Part shown: one piece after another, positions 26,502 to 35,688 of the stretch
Layout of the letters: the number at the start of each line of letters is the position of its first letter
Position numbering within the stretch: position 1 is the first letter of the stretch
Assembly: GCA_018239895.1 (NCBI GenBank)
Contig: JAFEGL010000064.1
Span: forward strand, 33,536-97,535
DNA: 64,000 nucleotides
Source of the DNA: Verrucomicrobiota bacterium
GTDB lineage: Bacteria > Chlamydiota > Chlamydiia > Chlamydiales > SM23-39
Reading direction: 5' to 3'
Notes under the pieces: model-generated
What the model saw: only the letters and a program-made list of their open reading frames with translations
What the model was told of the DNA's origin: nothing
The model's database searches: none
Translations under genes and position numbers: made by a program

Positions 26502-27052
26502 GATTTGTTCAATAACGCGTAGCGGAGAATCCCCGCAACGGTTTTCGCATCCCGCAATTGATTTTGCCGGATCATGTCGAGGGCTTCTTCGATCGGAACG
26601 AAGGCGAGCTCGATCGACTCGTCGTCATCGGGGGGGAGCTGAGAGGGGAAGAGATCTTCAGCCAGGAAGAGGTAGAGGAACTCGCTGCAAAAGCCAGGGG
26701 CGGTATAAAATCCGCCGAGCGGGACGATTTTTTTAGCTTTGAAGCCGATCTCTTCCTGCAGCTCTCTCTGGGCGCAGACGATCGGCTCTTCCCCCGCCTC
26801 TAATGTCCCCGCGGGGAGCTCGTAGAGGATCTCTTTTGCGGCTCGGCGCCATTGCCGGACGAGGATGATCCTCCCTTCCGAATCGACCGGGATGATGGTG
26901 ACAGCTCCCGGATGTTCGACAATCTCGGCAATTTTCGGCCTCTCTCCAAATTGATAGGTGTCGAGACGGAGGTTGATGATCCGCCCTTTGTAAGCTTGGC
27001 GGCTATCGGCGAGGGATCGGTTTTCAAGATCGCGCTGTTCTTCAGGGCTCAT
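26498..27052 (-). CDS. Nudix hydrolase, ADP-ribose pyrophosphatase-like
   Basis: A 184-aa protein. The Nudix box spans residues 82-104 (GTLEAGEEP..., RELQEEIGF), with all the conserved Gly, Glu and Arg positions. The preceding IILVRQWRRAAKEILYELPAG is typical of ADP-ribose pyrophosphatases (NudF), as is the N-terminal YKGRIINLRLDTYQF dimerisation strand. It probably splits ADP-ribose to AMP and ribose-5-phosphate. It overlaps glmS upstream and the AsmA-like gene downstream by 4 nt each. Confidence 0.88.
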   Translation of the reverse strand: MSPEEQRDLENRSLADSRQAYKGRIINLRLDTYQFGERPKIAEIVEHPGAVTIIPVDSEGRIILVRQWRRAAKEILYELPAGTLEAGEEPIVCAQRELQEEIGFKAKKIVPLGGFYTAPGFCSEFLYLFLAEDLFPSQLPPDDDESIELAFVPIEEALDMIRQNQLRDAKTVAGILRYALLNKS

Positions 27053-28863
27053 TCGACGGTCACCGATTTGGCTAAGTTTCTGGGTTGGTCGATGTCGCAG
27101 CCCCGCTCTTTGGCTATATAATAGGCCAAGAGCTGGCCGGCAACGGTCGAGGCGAAGGGGGCCAATTCGTCAATGGTCGGCGGAAGCCAGAAGATATCGT
27201 CGGCGACTGAAGAGACTGCTTCGAAAGAGGCGGGAGCAAAGGCCAAGATGGGGCCTCCGCGCGCTTTCACCTCCATGAGGTTGCTGAGGATCTTCTCTTG
27301 CGTTTTGATGTTGGCGCAAAAAGCGACAACGGGGAAATCGGGGTTGATCAGGGCCAGCGGGCCGTGCTTCAGTTCGCCGGCTGGGTATCCGTTGGCATTG
27401 ACGTAGGAGATCTCTTTCAGTTTTAAAGCTGCCTCTTGAGCCGCTCTGAACATATATCTTCTCCCCATGAAGAAGAAGTTCTCGTAGGAGGCATATTTTT
27501 TGGCGAGTTTTTGCAAGGCTGGGGCCTGTTCGAGGATCTGCTGAATGTGGCCCGGTATTTTCTTGAGTTCTGCCAAATAGGCCTCAGCTTGACCTTGAGA
27601 AAGACAGCCGCGGACGTGGGCCAAATGAAGAGCCAGCAGGTTGAGTATGGTGAGCTGAGAAGAGAACGCTTTGGTCGAGCAGACGCTCACTTCGGGGCCC
27701 GCTTTGAGGAAAATACAGCCGTCGGCCTCTCGGGTCAACGTCGAGTTGGCGACATTGCAGATCCCTAAAATTTTGCATCCCTGTTTCTTCGCCTCTCGCA
27801 AAGCGGCCAATGTGTCGGCCGTCTCGCCCGATTGGCTGATGCCAATCACGAGAGTCTCGGGGCCGAGGATCGGGTCGCGGTAGCGAGCCTCCGAGGCAAT
27901 GTCGCAGCTCGATGGGATCCGGACGAGATCTTCAAAGTACATCGATCCGATGCTTCCGGCGTGGGCCGAGGTGCCGCAGGCCAAAATCCAGATGTTTTTG
28001 AATTTCTTCAGCTCCTCTTGCGTGAATCCAAAACGCTCGAAATCGGCGCTGAACCGGCCCAGCATCGCCTTTTGGACGGTGGCGGGCTGTTCGTAGATCT
28101 CCTTGAGCATGTAGTGTTCGAACCCCTCTTTCGATGGGGCTTTATACTCGCTCTCAAGCCGCTCCACTTTTTTGGAGATCCGTTGGAATTTTTGGTCGTA
28201 GACTTCGACTGAACCTTTTTGCACTTTAGCAATCTCGTCATTGTGCAGAAAAAAGACGTTCAACCCATTACCTAAAAAAGCATTCGGGTCGGAGGAGACG
28301 AGAGCTTCGGTTTTTTGGTCGTCGATTCCGACGGCCAAGGGGCTCTCCCTTGCGGCCGCCACAATCTGGTTCGGATGATCTTTGTGGATGAGGGCGATTG
28401 CGAAGGCTCCCTTGAGGAGAGGAAGTGTCTGGTGGACCGCCTGGCAGAGATCCCCTTTATAAAGTGAGGCGATTAGCTGAACGATCACTTCGGTGTCGGT
28501 CTCCGAGACGAACGGGACCCCCCGTTTTTTCAGCTCTTCGCGGAGCGCGTCATAATTCTCGATGATCCCGTTGTGGACTAAAGCGATCGAATTTGTCGAG
28601 TCGAAGTGGGGGTGGGCGTTTTCATGAGAGACTTTGCCATGCGTGGCCCAACGGGTGTGGCCGATGGCAAGATCGAGTCCTTTCAGTTTGATTTTCTTTT
28701 TCAGCTGGGAGATTTTGCCAGCCTCTTTGCACGAGGCGAGAGTTCCGTTTGAAATGCCGGCGATCCCTGTTGAGTCATAGCCGCGGTATTCCAGCTGTTC
28801 TAAGCCGGCGATGCAAGTTTGCAGAGGGTCCTTTTTGCCAATGTATCCAAATATTCCGCACAT
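27049..28863 (-). CDS. glmS: Glutamine-fructose-6-phosphate aminotransferase (GlmS)
   Basis: The enzyme makes glucosamine-6-phosphate, the first step toward UDP-GlcNAc for lipid A and peptidoglycan. It is 604 aa, the family length. MCGIFGYIG has the N-terminal nucleophile Cys2. HTRWATHGKVS and NGIIENYDALR mark the glutaminase domain, two SIS domains follow (CGTSAHAGSIG, SQSGETADTLAAL, GRRYMFRAAQEAALKLKEIS), and the C-terminus is the conserved DQPRNLAKSVTVE. No ribozyme was recognised upstream: only 44 nt separate it from the previous gene. Confidence 0.97.
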   Translation of the reverse strand: MCGIFGYIGKKDPLQTCIAGLEQLEYRGYDSTGIAGISNGTLASCKEAGKISQLKKKIKLKGLDLAIGHTRWATHGKVSHENAHPHFDSTNSIALVHNGIIENYDALREELKKRGVPFVSETDTEVIVQLIASLYKGDLCQAVHQTLPLLKGAFAIALIHKDHPNQIVAAARESPLAVGIDDQKTEALVSSDPNAFLGNGLNVFFLHNDEIAKVQKGSVEVYDQKFQRISKKVERLESEYKAPSKEGFEHYMLKEIYEQPATVQKAMLGRFSADFERFGFTQEELKKFKNIWILACGTSAHAGSIGSMYFEDLVRIPSSCDIASEARYRDPILGPETLVIGISQSGETADTLAALREAKKQGCKILGICNVANSTLTREADGCIFLKAGPEVSVCSTKAFSSQLTILNLLALHLAHVRGCLSQGQAEAYLAELKKIPGHIQQILEQAPALQKLAKKYASYENFFFMGRRYMFRAAQEAALKLKEISYVNANGYPAGELKHGPLALINPDFPVVAFCANIKTQEKILSNLMEVKARGGPILAFAPASFEAVSSVADDIFWLPPTIDELAPFASTVAGQLLAYYIAKERGCDIDQPRNLAKSVTVE

Positions 28864-28907
28864 AGTATTACCAGTTTTTTAGACAAAGATACTTTATCGG
28901 CTTTTTT

Positions 28908-29681
28908 TTACAAATTTTTAACACAAAGCAAAGCTAAGAAAAGGGGAAATTCTTTTCGTGCTCTATCCTCCATTCTAGCGCGGCCCCCTTCGCTCTTCTT
29001 ATCGGAGCACCACTCTTCCAGCGCGCTCACGGAGAATCCCGCTGCGGCTAGCCAGCTCATGTAATCGGTGAGCGAGTGGTGGAACGAATAGGTCGTGCTC
29101 GATTGCTCCCCTTTTCCGGGATTCATCTGGATCGGGATTTTCATCGGGCTCATGTAGGTATTGAGCCGTCGATATTGCAATTTGGCCGCCTCGTCGACGC
29201 CCCAGGCGCTTTGGCGCGGAATCCGGAAGCACGGATGATTGAGAACAAGGAGGAGCTTGCCCCCTTTCTTTAAATGGCGGCTTACACCCGCAATCGCCGC
29301 TTTGCCATCTTCCATGTTCTGAAGACAGAGGATAAAAGTAGCCCAATCGAAATCGGTCTTATCTACCGGGAGCGGCTGAGTTGCATCGCCGACCAAAAAG
29401 TGTCTGTTCGGTTTTTGCGTCTGCTTTTTTGCGTTCTTGATGAGAGAGGCGGAGGCGTCGACGCCCCAATATTCGATGCCGTCGGGGATTTGTCTTTCCA
29501 GCACGCCTTGGCCGCACCCCACATCGAGCAGAGCGCCGGTCGACTTCGCCTTGATTTGGAGCAAGCGGAGCGTCGAAGGGAGGATCACCGACTGGTGATA
29601 GTAGTGCCCCTTTTCGCCGACGCAGCTGTTGTACCAGTTTTCGGCCGGCTCCCAAGATGTGGAAATATTTTTCTTCGACAT
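28908..29681 (-). CDS. Class I SAM-dependent methyltransferase
   Basis: A 257-aa protein. Motif I is LLDVGCGQGVLE (51-62), followed by an acidic residue at strand 2 (YWGVDASASLI), and LKKGGKLLLVLNHP forms the later strand. The segment after it (SAWGVDEAAKLQYRRLNTYMS) suits a small-molecule methyltransferase. It resembles UbiE/UbiG-like enzymes, but the substrate is not readable. It ends 45 nt upstream of glmS and starts 25 nt downstream of the small membrane-protein gene, so all may be one transcript. Confidence 0.82.
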   Translation of the reverse strand: MSKKNISTSWEPAENWYNSCVGEKGHYYHQSVILPSTLRLLQIKAKSTGALLDVGCGQGVLERQIPDGIEYWGVDASASLIKNAKKQTQKPNRHFLVGDATQPLPVDKTDFDWATFILCLQNMEDGKAAIAGVSRHLKKGGKLLLVLNHPCFRIPRQSAWGVDEAAKLQYRRLNTYMSPMKIPIQMNPGKGEQSSTTYSFHHSLTDYMSWLAAAGFSVSALEEWCSDKKSEGGRARMEDRARKEFPLFLALLCVKNL

Positions 29682-29706
29682 GCTTTCTCTATTTTAAAAA
29701 GCCTGT

Positions 29707-30114
29707 CTAAAAATTCACAACTTGAAACTGATAATGATACGGATTTAGTGGGCGGACGCCCCGCTCTAGAACTTCTTGGCTATAGGCAAATCTGCCGATG
29801 AAAGCGTCGTAGATTAGGCAAATCAAATTGATGAAGGGGAGCATTTCGACAAGGCCGCGGCAGATGTTGCCAAAGCCGTGCATCGCATAGCCGACATACT
29901 GTCTCGACTCTTCGAGCAATGCGGGGTTGTTTTTCGCCAGCCCCTGGAACCGCTTGATCGCGGCCAAAACGAATCCGACGACGAACATGATTTTGCCGAT
30001 GGCGACCCGGATAGCGCCGCTGACCCAGGAGGCGTACGGGATCCAGCCCACTTTGTTCAAAATGTGTTCGACCTTGGCGCAGTTGTTGTCGAGGACTGCG
30101 AAATTGACTGTCAT
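29707..30114 (-). CDS. Small hypothetical membrane protein
   Basis: A 135-aa protein from the ATG at 30114, which has a GGAG ribosome-binding site; the frame extends 48 codons further upstream but crosses the divergent gap. Hydrophobic stretches at about 38-58 (IGKIMFVVGFVLAAIKRF) and 90-110 (EMLPFINLICLIYDAFIG) suggest two membrane segments. The C-terminus RPLNPYHYQFQVVNF is aromatic. It has no recognised domain. Two hydrophobic segments within a small protein are compatible with an inclusion-membrane protein, but there is no further support. Confidence 0.65.
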   Translation of the reverse strand: MTVNFAVLDNNCAKVEHILNKVGWIPYASWVSGAIRVAIGKIMFVVGFVLAAIKRFQGLAKNNPALLEESRQYVGYAMHGFGNICRGLVEMLPFINLICLIYDAFIGRFAYSQEVLERGVRPLNPYHYQFQVVNF

Positions 30115-30193
30115 CTCAAATTCTCCGAGGGAAAAAGTATAATCGAGGAGGGGACTTCTTGTCTTGTTCGTTTCAAGATGGTAAATTACGGGC

Positions 30194-31180
30194 ATGGAAA
30201 AAATTAGAGACTTCACAAAGCTTGCGCGCGATTGCGCCCTCCCTGTCGATACAGTCATCCCGATCGAATCGACGATCGAGGAGGCGCTGTCTCATCTTCG
30301 GAACAAGAAGATTCAACAAAAGATCATCTATTTTTACGTCGTCGATGAAAGGCACAAACTGAAAGGGGTCGTCTCGACTCGGCAGCTCCTCTTGGCCGAG
30401 CCCAACCGGCGGGTCGAAGAGGTGATGCAGGATGCGGTGGTGAAGGTCCGCTCCGACCACACGTTGAAAGGGGTGATGGAGCTTTTTGCCCAGCATCCGC
30501 TCTTGGCTCTCCCCGTCGTCGATGAGGAGGAGAGGCTTTTAGGGACGATCGATGTACAGATGGTGACGGACGAGCCTCTCGATTGGGCTGACTCGCGCAA
30601 CCGTTCTGAGATTTTCCAAATGATCGGTCTGACCCTCGAGGATGGGAAACAAGCCCCCCTTTTCCAATCGTATCGGCGGCGGATGCCCTGGATCCTCTGC
30701 AACGTCTTTTCGGGCGTCGTCTGCGCGATGATCTCCCGTTTTTATGAAATTGTATTGGCCGAGTTTCTCCTCCTCGCTTTCTTCATCCCCCTCGTATTGA
30801 CCCTGAGCGAGTCGACCTCGATGCAGTCGATGACCCAAAGTCTACTCTATTTGAGACGCCCTAAATTTCGGATCAAGGCGGCGTTCCCTCGCGCATTGCG
30901 CGAGTGGCAGCTGATGCTTTGGATCGGCCTAAGTTCGGCGGCGCTCGTCGGAGGTCTTTCCCTATTTTGGGGAGACGCCCTCTTAGCTTCTTTAGCAATC
31001 GGGGTTGGAATTCTCGTGGGGATCGCCATCTCGGTCCTCTTTGGCATCGGCCTCCCCGTCCTCCTCTATCATCTCAAATTAGATCCAAAGGTTGCCTCAG
31101 GCCCCGTCGTCCTGATGATCGCCGACATGGTGACCACAGCCTTCTACCTCGGCTTCGCCTCCTGGCTCTTATTAGGCTAG
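30194..31180 (+). CDS. mgtE: MgtE-family magnesium transporter lacking the N domain
   Basis: A 328-aa protein with two CBS domains (about 15-130; MQDAVVKVRSDHTLKGVMEL) and a five-helix transport domain (170-328). DPKVASGPVVLMIADMVTTAFY is the conserved helix 4-5 segment with the Mg-binding Asp, and FFIPLVLTLSESTSMQSM replaces the usual GGNSGSQ loop. Typical MgtE has a further N-terminal helical domain of about 130 residues that helps gate the channel by Mg sensing; it is missing here and the gap upstream is only 79 nt. It probably still moves Mg or another divalent metal. Confidence 0.85.
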   Translation: MEKIRDFTKLARDCALPVDTVIPIESTIEEALSHLRNKKIQQKIIYFYVVDERHKLKGVVSTRQLLLAEPNRRVEEVMQDAVVKVRSDHTLKGVMELFAQHPLLALPVVDEEERLLGTIDVQMVTDEPLDWADSRNRSEIFQMIGLTLEDGKQAPLFQSYRRRMPWILCNVFSGVVCAMISRFYEIVLAEFLLLAFFIPLVLTLSESTSMQSMTQSLLYLRRPKFRIKAAFPRALREWQLMLWIGLSSAALVGGLSLFWGDALLASLAIGVGILVGIAISVLFGIGLPVLLYHLKLDPKVASGPVVLMIADMVTTAFYLGFASWLLLG

Positions 31181-31185
31181 AATAG

Positions 31186-31308
31186 AAAGAAGTACAGGAT
31201 TTGCATGATCACACGTGGCATGATATGCAAGATGATATACTCTTCTATATCCTAAAATTTATCCTGCAGATCATGCCACGTGTGATCATGCAAATCCTGT
31301 ACTTCTTT
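31186..31308. repeat. Perfect 39-bp inverted repeat (hairpin element C)
   Basis: The 39 bp at 31186-31224 are the exact reverse complement of 31270-31308 (core gatcacacgtggcatgat), with a 45-nt centre. It begins 5 nt after the mgtE stop and ends 29 nt before the convergent permease stop. The arm contains cctgtacttct (31296-31306), shared with elements B and F, and gcatgat words common to the family. No ORF. A stem this long would be an RNase III substrate and a bidirectional stop signal. Confidence 0.92.
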
Positions 31309-31337
31309 TGCCTTTCCCTGCCACTAATCGTTGCTGA

Positions 31338-32735
31338 TTACTTGTCTTTGTGCCAGGAGGGTTTGCGGGCGCTGTAGATCAGCAGGGGAAGTCCGCAGAA
31401 GAGGAACGTTCCGCCAAGAAGAACCGCCTCGAAAAAGATGAGGCTCCCTGTGTCGAGTTGCGATGGCGGGAAGAAGCCGATGAAAAATCCGAAGGCCGAT
31501 CCAAAAAATCCGAGGCCGGAAATGCCCCAAAGACCCACTTTACCCCAAGGAAGCTGATAGAGCCGCTTCACGTCGGGCCTTTTGATCCGGAGCTTGATGA
31601 CGGCGATAAACATCAGCATGTACATGACCATGTATAGAATCGAGGAGAGGGCGACGAGGATCCAATAAGAGCTGCTGACGGACGGCATAAATAAGAATAC
31701 CAGAGAGAGGACCGTCACGATGAAGCCTTGAGTCAAAAGGATGTTGACCGGCATCCCTTGCCGATTGGTCTTGTGGAAGTAGGTGGGGAGATCGCCGTGC
31801 TGGGCCGTGGCGAGGAGGCCGCGGCTGGGGCCGACAATCCAGGTGCTCATCATCCCGAGGGCGCCGAAGGTCATGATCGCCGCAGTCACCGGGATCGCCC
31901 ACTCCATTTTGTAGGCAGAGAATAAATAGGTGAATGCCTCCATGCTTCCCGAGGCAAGCTCGATCTGTTTTGCAGGGACGATCGCAGCGATCGCTACTGC
32001 GCCGAGAGCCGAGAGGATCAAGATCAAAACGGCGGAGAAGAAAATCCCGCGCGGATAGTCGCGGCGGGGATCTTTCACATCTTTCGCGTGGACGGCCGAC
32101 ATCTCCATCCCCGCGAGGCCCAGGAGGACCCCTGAAAGGAGGACAAGCTGGTTCCACGAGGTGAGGTCTGGCAACAGGTTGCCCCAGCTGAATTCGATCT
32201 CAGTTGGATTGCCGCCGAAGATCCAGCAGGCACCCATAACGACAATCAAGACCATCGGGACGATTGTGCCGAGGAGCGCCGAGATTGAGCTGATCCAGCC
32301 CGAGACGCGCATGCCGAGGAAGTTGATGAAGGTGACCGACCAAAATGTGACGAGGATCGAGGCGAGGATGTAGAGCTTATTGGTGGCTAAAGCGGGATCG
32401 ATGATATAGGCGAACGTCGCCGCAATGAAGGAGAGGATCGTCGGGTACCAGATCACATTTTCGATCCACTGTAGCCAAATCGCCAAAAAGCCCATTCGGG
32501 GACCCATCGCCTCTTTAAGCCATGTGTACACCCCCTTCTCGGGCCAGCCGCTGGCCAGTTCCGCCGAGACGAGCGACACGGGGATGAAGAAGAAGAGGGC
32601 CGACAAGGCGAGGAAAATCACCGTCGACAAGCCGTATTCGGCCAAAAGAGGGAAGTTTTTGATGTTGCAGATCGCTGCGACGTTGATGAGGGCGATCATC
32701 GAAGCGGTCAAAGTTTTTGGGGCAGGTTGGGTCAT
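31338..32735 (-). CDS. APC-family amino acid antiporter (GadC/AaxC-like)
   Basis: A 465-aa protein with 12 membrane segments. LTASMIALINVAAICNIKNFPLLAEYG is the helix 1 region of the glutamate:GABA antiporter family, and ASGWPEKGVYTWLKEAMGP plus LLLSGV..GLAGMEMSAVHAKDVKDPRRDYP (helix 6 and loop) support it. This group includes GadC and the chlamydial arginine/agmatine exchanger AaxC. The substrate cannot be fixed here: no decarboxylase gene lies next to it. It overlaps the following gene by 4 nt. Confidence 0.85.
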   Translation of the reverse strand: MTQPAPKTLTASMIALINVAAICNIKNFPLLAEYGLSTVIFLALSALFFFIPVSLVSAELASGWPEKGVYTWLKEAMGPRMGFLAIWLQWIENVIWYPTILSFIAATFAYIIDPALATNKLYILASILVTFWSVTFINFLGMRVSGWISSISALLGTIVPMVLIVVMGACWIFGGNPTEIEFSWGNLLPDLTSWNQLVLLSGVLLGLAGMEMSAVHAKDVKDPRRDYPRGIFFSAVLILILSALGAVAIAAIVPAKQIELASGSMEAFTYLFSAYKMEWAIPVTAAIMTFGALGMMSTWIVGPSRGLLATAQHGDLPTYFHKTNRQGMPVNILLTQGFIVTVLSLVFLFMPSVSSSYWILVALSSILYMVMYMLMFIAVIKLRIKRPDVKRLYQLPWGKVGLWGISGLGFFGSAFGFFIGFFPPSQLDTGSLIFFEAVLLGGTFLFCGLPLLIYSARKPSWHKDK

Positions 32736-33223
32736 ATCGCTCTTTCTTGTGCTATTGTTTGAAGGAACGCCACGTTCAGTTTTGTCATCTCTAATTGAAC
32801 GACAGAAATCTCTCGGTCACTGTATTCGAAAGCCGTGGGCTTTTCGGCGAGGTCGATTATAAACTGATTCATTTGAAACAAATAAACGCTGTGCTGGATT
32901 AACAACAATCGGATCATCTTAAATATGTTTTCATATCCTTCATGGGTCAAAGGATCCCAGTCGTGTTTGGACAGAGAGTTGTCGATGGTTTTCGTGATGC
33001 CTTTCCAGCTTTTCATGAAGCCATTGAAAGCTCCATTTAGTTCGAGCACTTTTGCTTTTTGATCGGCATTCAGCCAATTATTTAGTAGGATGCTTTTAAA
33101 AATATTTTGAGTTTGTTTCAGGGTTTTCATAAAATCTGTATTTCCCTGAGTATACCGCTCTTTTGAATTACTAAATTTCGGCGAATGCGCTCCGGATAGC
33201 CATAGGGGGATTGCTGTTGTCAT
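32732..33223 (-). CDS. Hypothetical protein
   Basis: A 163-aa protein of unknown function, AT-rich, with no signal peptide or strong membrane segment. It is predicted helical throughout (MKTLKQTQNIFKSILLNNWL; YENIFKMIRLLLIQHSVYLF). A GFMKSWKGITKTIDN segment lies in the middle. The last 4 nt overlap the antiporter start, suggesting co-translation, although nothing in the sequence links their functions. Confidence 0.6.
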   Translation of the reverse strand: MTTAIPLWLSGAHSPKFSNSKERYTQGNTDFMKTLKQTQNIFKSILLNNWLNADQKAKVLELNGAFNGFMKSWKGITKTIDNSLSKHDWDPLTHEGYENIFKMIRLLLIQHSVYLFQMNQFIIDLAEKPTAFEYSDREISVVQLEMTKLNVAFLQTIAQERAI

Positions 33224-33281
33224 ATTTTCATTTGGTTAAAATGGAATCTATTCTATTCGCTTCCCGCTTAAACTATCAACC

Positions 33282-34379
33282 TCAATGTGCATATTCTCTT
33301 TGCCAATAAGGGTGAGTTAAATCTTTTTCATACTGATTTGATACTGGATTGTAAATTTTTGCCGGGGCTAAATTTTCTCCATAATATCTCTGGAGATATT
33401 TGACCGGATCGTTCGGTATGTTGACCTCTATCCCATCAAAAAGAATTCTTTTGAGAGGGAAAACAGTCTCAATTGCTACTGGAACCGTAAAGCGTCTTTC
33501 CCGAATTTTCCACTGCTCGGGGAAAAGAGAACTGGTCTCTAGCGAAAGGAAAAATTGGACCATCTTTTTCTCGAGATCGTGGGAGAAAAAGTAGAGGTCG
33601 ATGTAGCTATTGCTCTCGCGCATGTAGACCTTGATCAGGCTCTTGGGGTTTAGCCTGCCCGACCAGTCTTGCACTAAGTATTTTTTTTGATCAAGCTTGG
33701 AAAGAGCCGACAAAATATTGTCAAAATCGACCAGCAGAACGGCGATGTCCACATCGCAATCCCACGGAATTACCCCACCGTATCGATACGCGCCCAAACA
33801 AGTGCCGCAGTCGACCCACCAGGGGATCTTGCTCTCATCCAATAAGGAGATAATATCTTTCATCCCTTTCCGATCATTTTCCAAATGCTTTAGATCTTCA
33901 GGTCTTCTCGAGTGGCCTTGCGAAGAGATCCATTCCGTGGGCTTGCTCGTATTGATCCCGATCGCCTCATAGACTTTGGTGTTAGGGCGGTACGCAGGAG
34001 AATCGTGAGAGGCAGACATCGAATAAAACCTCTCTCTATTTTCCGTGGAGAGCAGAGCCACCCCCTTCGCTGCGCTGCCGAGAATGAGGGAGGGGGGCAA
34101 AGCGATGATCGAGCCGGCCGTTTTGATCCAGAAGTGATCGTGGTAATCGAAACGTTGTTCATAAAACCAGCTCCCATCCTCCATCAGTCGGGCCGATTGG
34201 CCGCAAAACAGATATTGGAAAGGGGCCAAAAGAGTATCTCCAACCTGTTCGAGCCCCTGTGAATCGTGGACGGCTGTGTTCAGGAAGAGATTTCCGCTAA
34301 TTGAGTAGTAGGTGCAAATGATGGGGACGAAAAAGGCTTGGAGGGTTTCGAGAAGGAAATCTAAAAACCTATCTAGCAT
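33282..34379 (-). CDS. LicD/fukutin-like nucleotidyltransferase-fold protein
   Basis: The 365-aa protein has an N-terminal hydrophobic region (about 8-35) that may anchor it in a membrane. From about 155 on it shows the LicD/FKTN signature: LLDESKIPWWVDCGTCLGAYR, then IPWDCDVDIAVL with the metal-binding Asp-x-Asp, then SLIKVYM and YIDLYFF. LicD proteins transfer phosphocholine to cell-surface glycans, and fukutin relatives transfer ribitol phosphate. It ends in NDPVKYLQRYYG, the usual closing motif. AAAGGAG precedes the ATG. It may decorate a surface polymer; the acceptor is unknown. Confidence 0.82.
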   Translation of the reverse strand: MLDRFLDFLLETLQAFFVPIICTYYSISGNLFLNTAVHDSQGLEQVGDTLLAPFQYLFCGQSARLMEDGSWFYEQRFDYHDHFWIKTAGSIIALPPSLILGSAAKGVALLSTENRERFYSMSASHDSPAYRPNTKVYEAIGINTSKPTEWISSQGHSRRPEDLKHLENDRKGMKDIISLLDESKIPWWVDCGTCLGAYRYGGVIPWDCDVDIAVLLVDFDNILSALSKLDQKKYLVQDWSGRLNPKSLIKVYMRESNSYIDLYFFSHDLEKKMVQFFLSLETSSLFPEQWKIRERRFTVPVAIETVFPLKRILFDGIEVNIPNDPVKYLQRYYGENLAPAKIYNPVSNQYEKDLTHPYWQREYAH

Positions 34380-34453
34380 AGGGCTCCTTTACAATAGGAT
34401 AGTCACTAATTTCGGATCCTATTAAAAAAGGAAACTGAGGGCAACTAAAAATG

Positions 34454-35686
34454 TTAATTTTTAATTACAAGAATGTCGTGCCAGCTTGTTGTGTATTTTG
34501 GGGAGGCAGTAGCTCTTAAGCTTCTCCAAGGCTGCTCCAACCCCTCGGCGGCGAAGCGGACAGCCTGCTTATCGTAGCGGGCGTTGATTTGATCGAGGGC
34601 CTGCATGGCTTTCTGTTTTTTTTCCCGGCCCGGATTTGGGGTCAGGGCGTCGAATTGGCAAATGCTCCGATCGGTCAGGTCGGCGAGGAGGACCCCCGCT
34701 TTTTTGTAGGCGTGCCCCGGAACAAAGATCTTTTCCAACCCCTCTTTTGCTGCGGCGATCAGATCGGGGGTGAAGTCGGTCGCATTGGGGAGCTGGACGT
34801 GGCACGACTTGGATATATAAGGTTCCTGAAAAGGGCTGGTCGACAAGAATACGGAAAGAAACGAAGCCTGGCTCTCCTGTTCTCTTAGCTTTTCAGCGGC
34901 GCGGGAGGCAAACGAGGCGACCGACTCCAAAAGATCCTCCAGCTTCTCAACTTTTTGGCCGAACGAGCGGGAGCAGAGGATCGATTGTTTTTTCTCCGGT
35001 TCATCCACCAGTTCAAAGCAGGCGATGCCTCTTAACTCAAGAGCCGTCTTGTATCCGCCGAGCCCAACCATCTTCTTCAGCCACTGATCGTCGCAGTCCC
35101 GAAATTGGGCCGCTGTATAAATGCCCTTCCTTTTTAGCTTCGTCGCCAGTCCGCTTCCGATGCCCCACAAATCTTCAGGCGGCGTCCTCTCTAGGAATTC
35201 TTGGATCTTCTTCGGGTCGAGGAGAAGGCAGACCCCCTCTTTCGATTTCTTGGCGATTTTATTGGCCGCCTTCGCAAGTGTCTTCGTCATCGCGGCGCCG
35301 ATCGATATCGGCAAGCCGGTCCATTTTTTAACAATCCGCCTCATCTCTACAGCTTCCAATTCGCTCAGCTGATTCATCGAGAGAAACGCCTCATCGATTG
35401 AGTAGACCTCCATGTCGGGGGAAAATTGGGTGAGCGTCTGCATGACCCTTTGAGACATGTCGGCGTAGAGGGTGAAATTGGAGGAGAGCATCTGTAGGTC
35501 GGGCCGATCCTTGTAGAGATAGGCCGGGTCGCCCATTTTGACCCCATATTCTTTTGCTTTTTGCGAGCGGGCGATGACGCACCCATCATTATTAGATAAG
35601 ATGAGGAGCGGCTTCCCTTCAAGTTTCGGATTGAAAACCTGCTCGCAAGAAGCATAAAAGTTATTGCAATCGACAAGGACAATCAC
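34454..35686 (-). CDS. umuC: Y-family DNA polymerase V subunit UmuC
   Basis: A translesion polymerase, 410 aa. MIVLVDCNNFYASCEQVF starts the fold with the first metal-binding Asp. YSIDEAFL carries the catalytic Asp-Glu pair. WGIGSGLATKLKRKGIY is the helix-hairpin-helix, and the C-terminal little-finger domain with a final Trp-rich region (TTSWHDILVIKN) is normal for UmuC. It needs processed UmuD as partner, encoded just upstream with hairpin element D filling the gap. Confidence 0.94.
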   Translation of the reverse strand: MIVLVDCNNFYASCEQVFNPKLEGKPLLILSNNDGCVIARSQKAKEYGVKMGDPAYLYKDRPDLQMLSSNFTLYADMSQRVMQTLTQFSPDMEVYSIDEAFLSMNQLSELEAVEMRRIVKKWTGLPISIGAAMTKTLAKAANKIAKKSKEGVCLLLDPKKIQEFLERTPPEDLWGIGSGLATKLKRKGIYTAAQFRDCDDQWLKKMVGLGGYKTALELRGIACFELVDEPEKKQSILCSRSFGQKVEKLEDLLESVASFASRAAEKLREQESQASFLSVFLSTSPFQEPYISKSCHVQLPNATDFTPDLIAAAKEGLEKIFVPGHAYKKAGVLLADLTDRSICQFDALTPNPGREKKQKAMQALDQINARYDKQAVRFAAEGLEQPWRSLRATASPKYTTSWHDILVIKN

Positions 35687-35688
35687 AG

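Noticed and set aside
34393..34423. aataggat/atcctatt inverted repeat as a terminator for umuC
   Set aside because: Only 8 bp with a 15-nt loop, and the U-rich run lies before rather than after the stem in the umuC direction.
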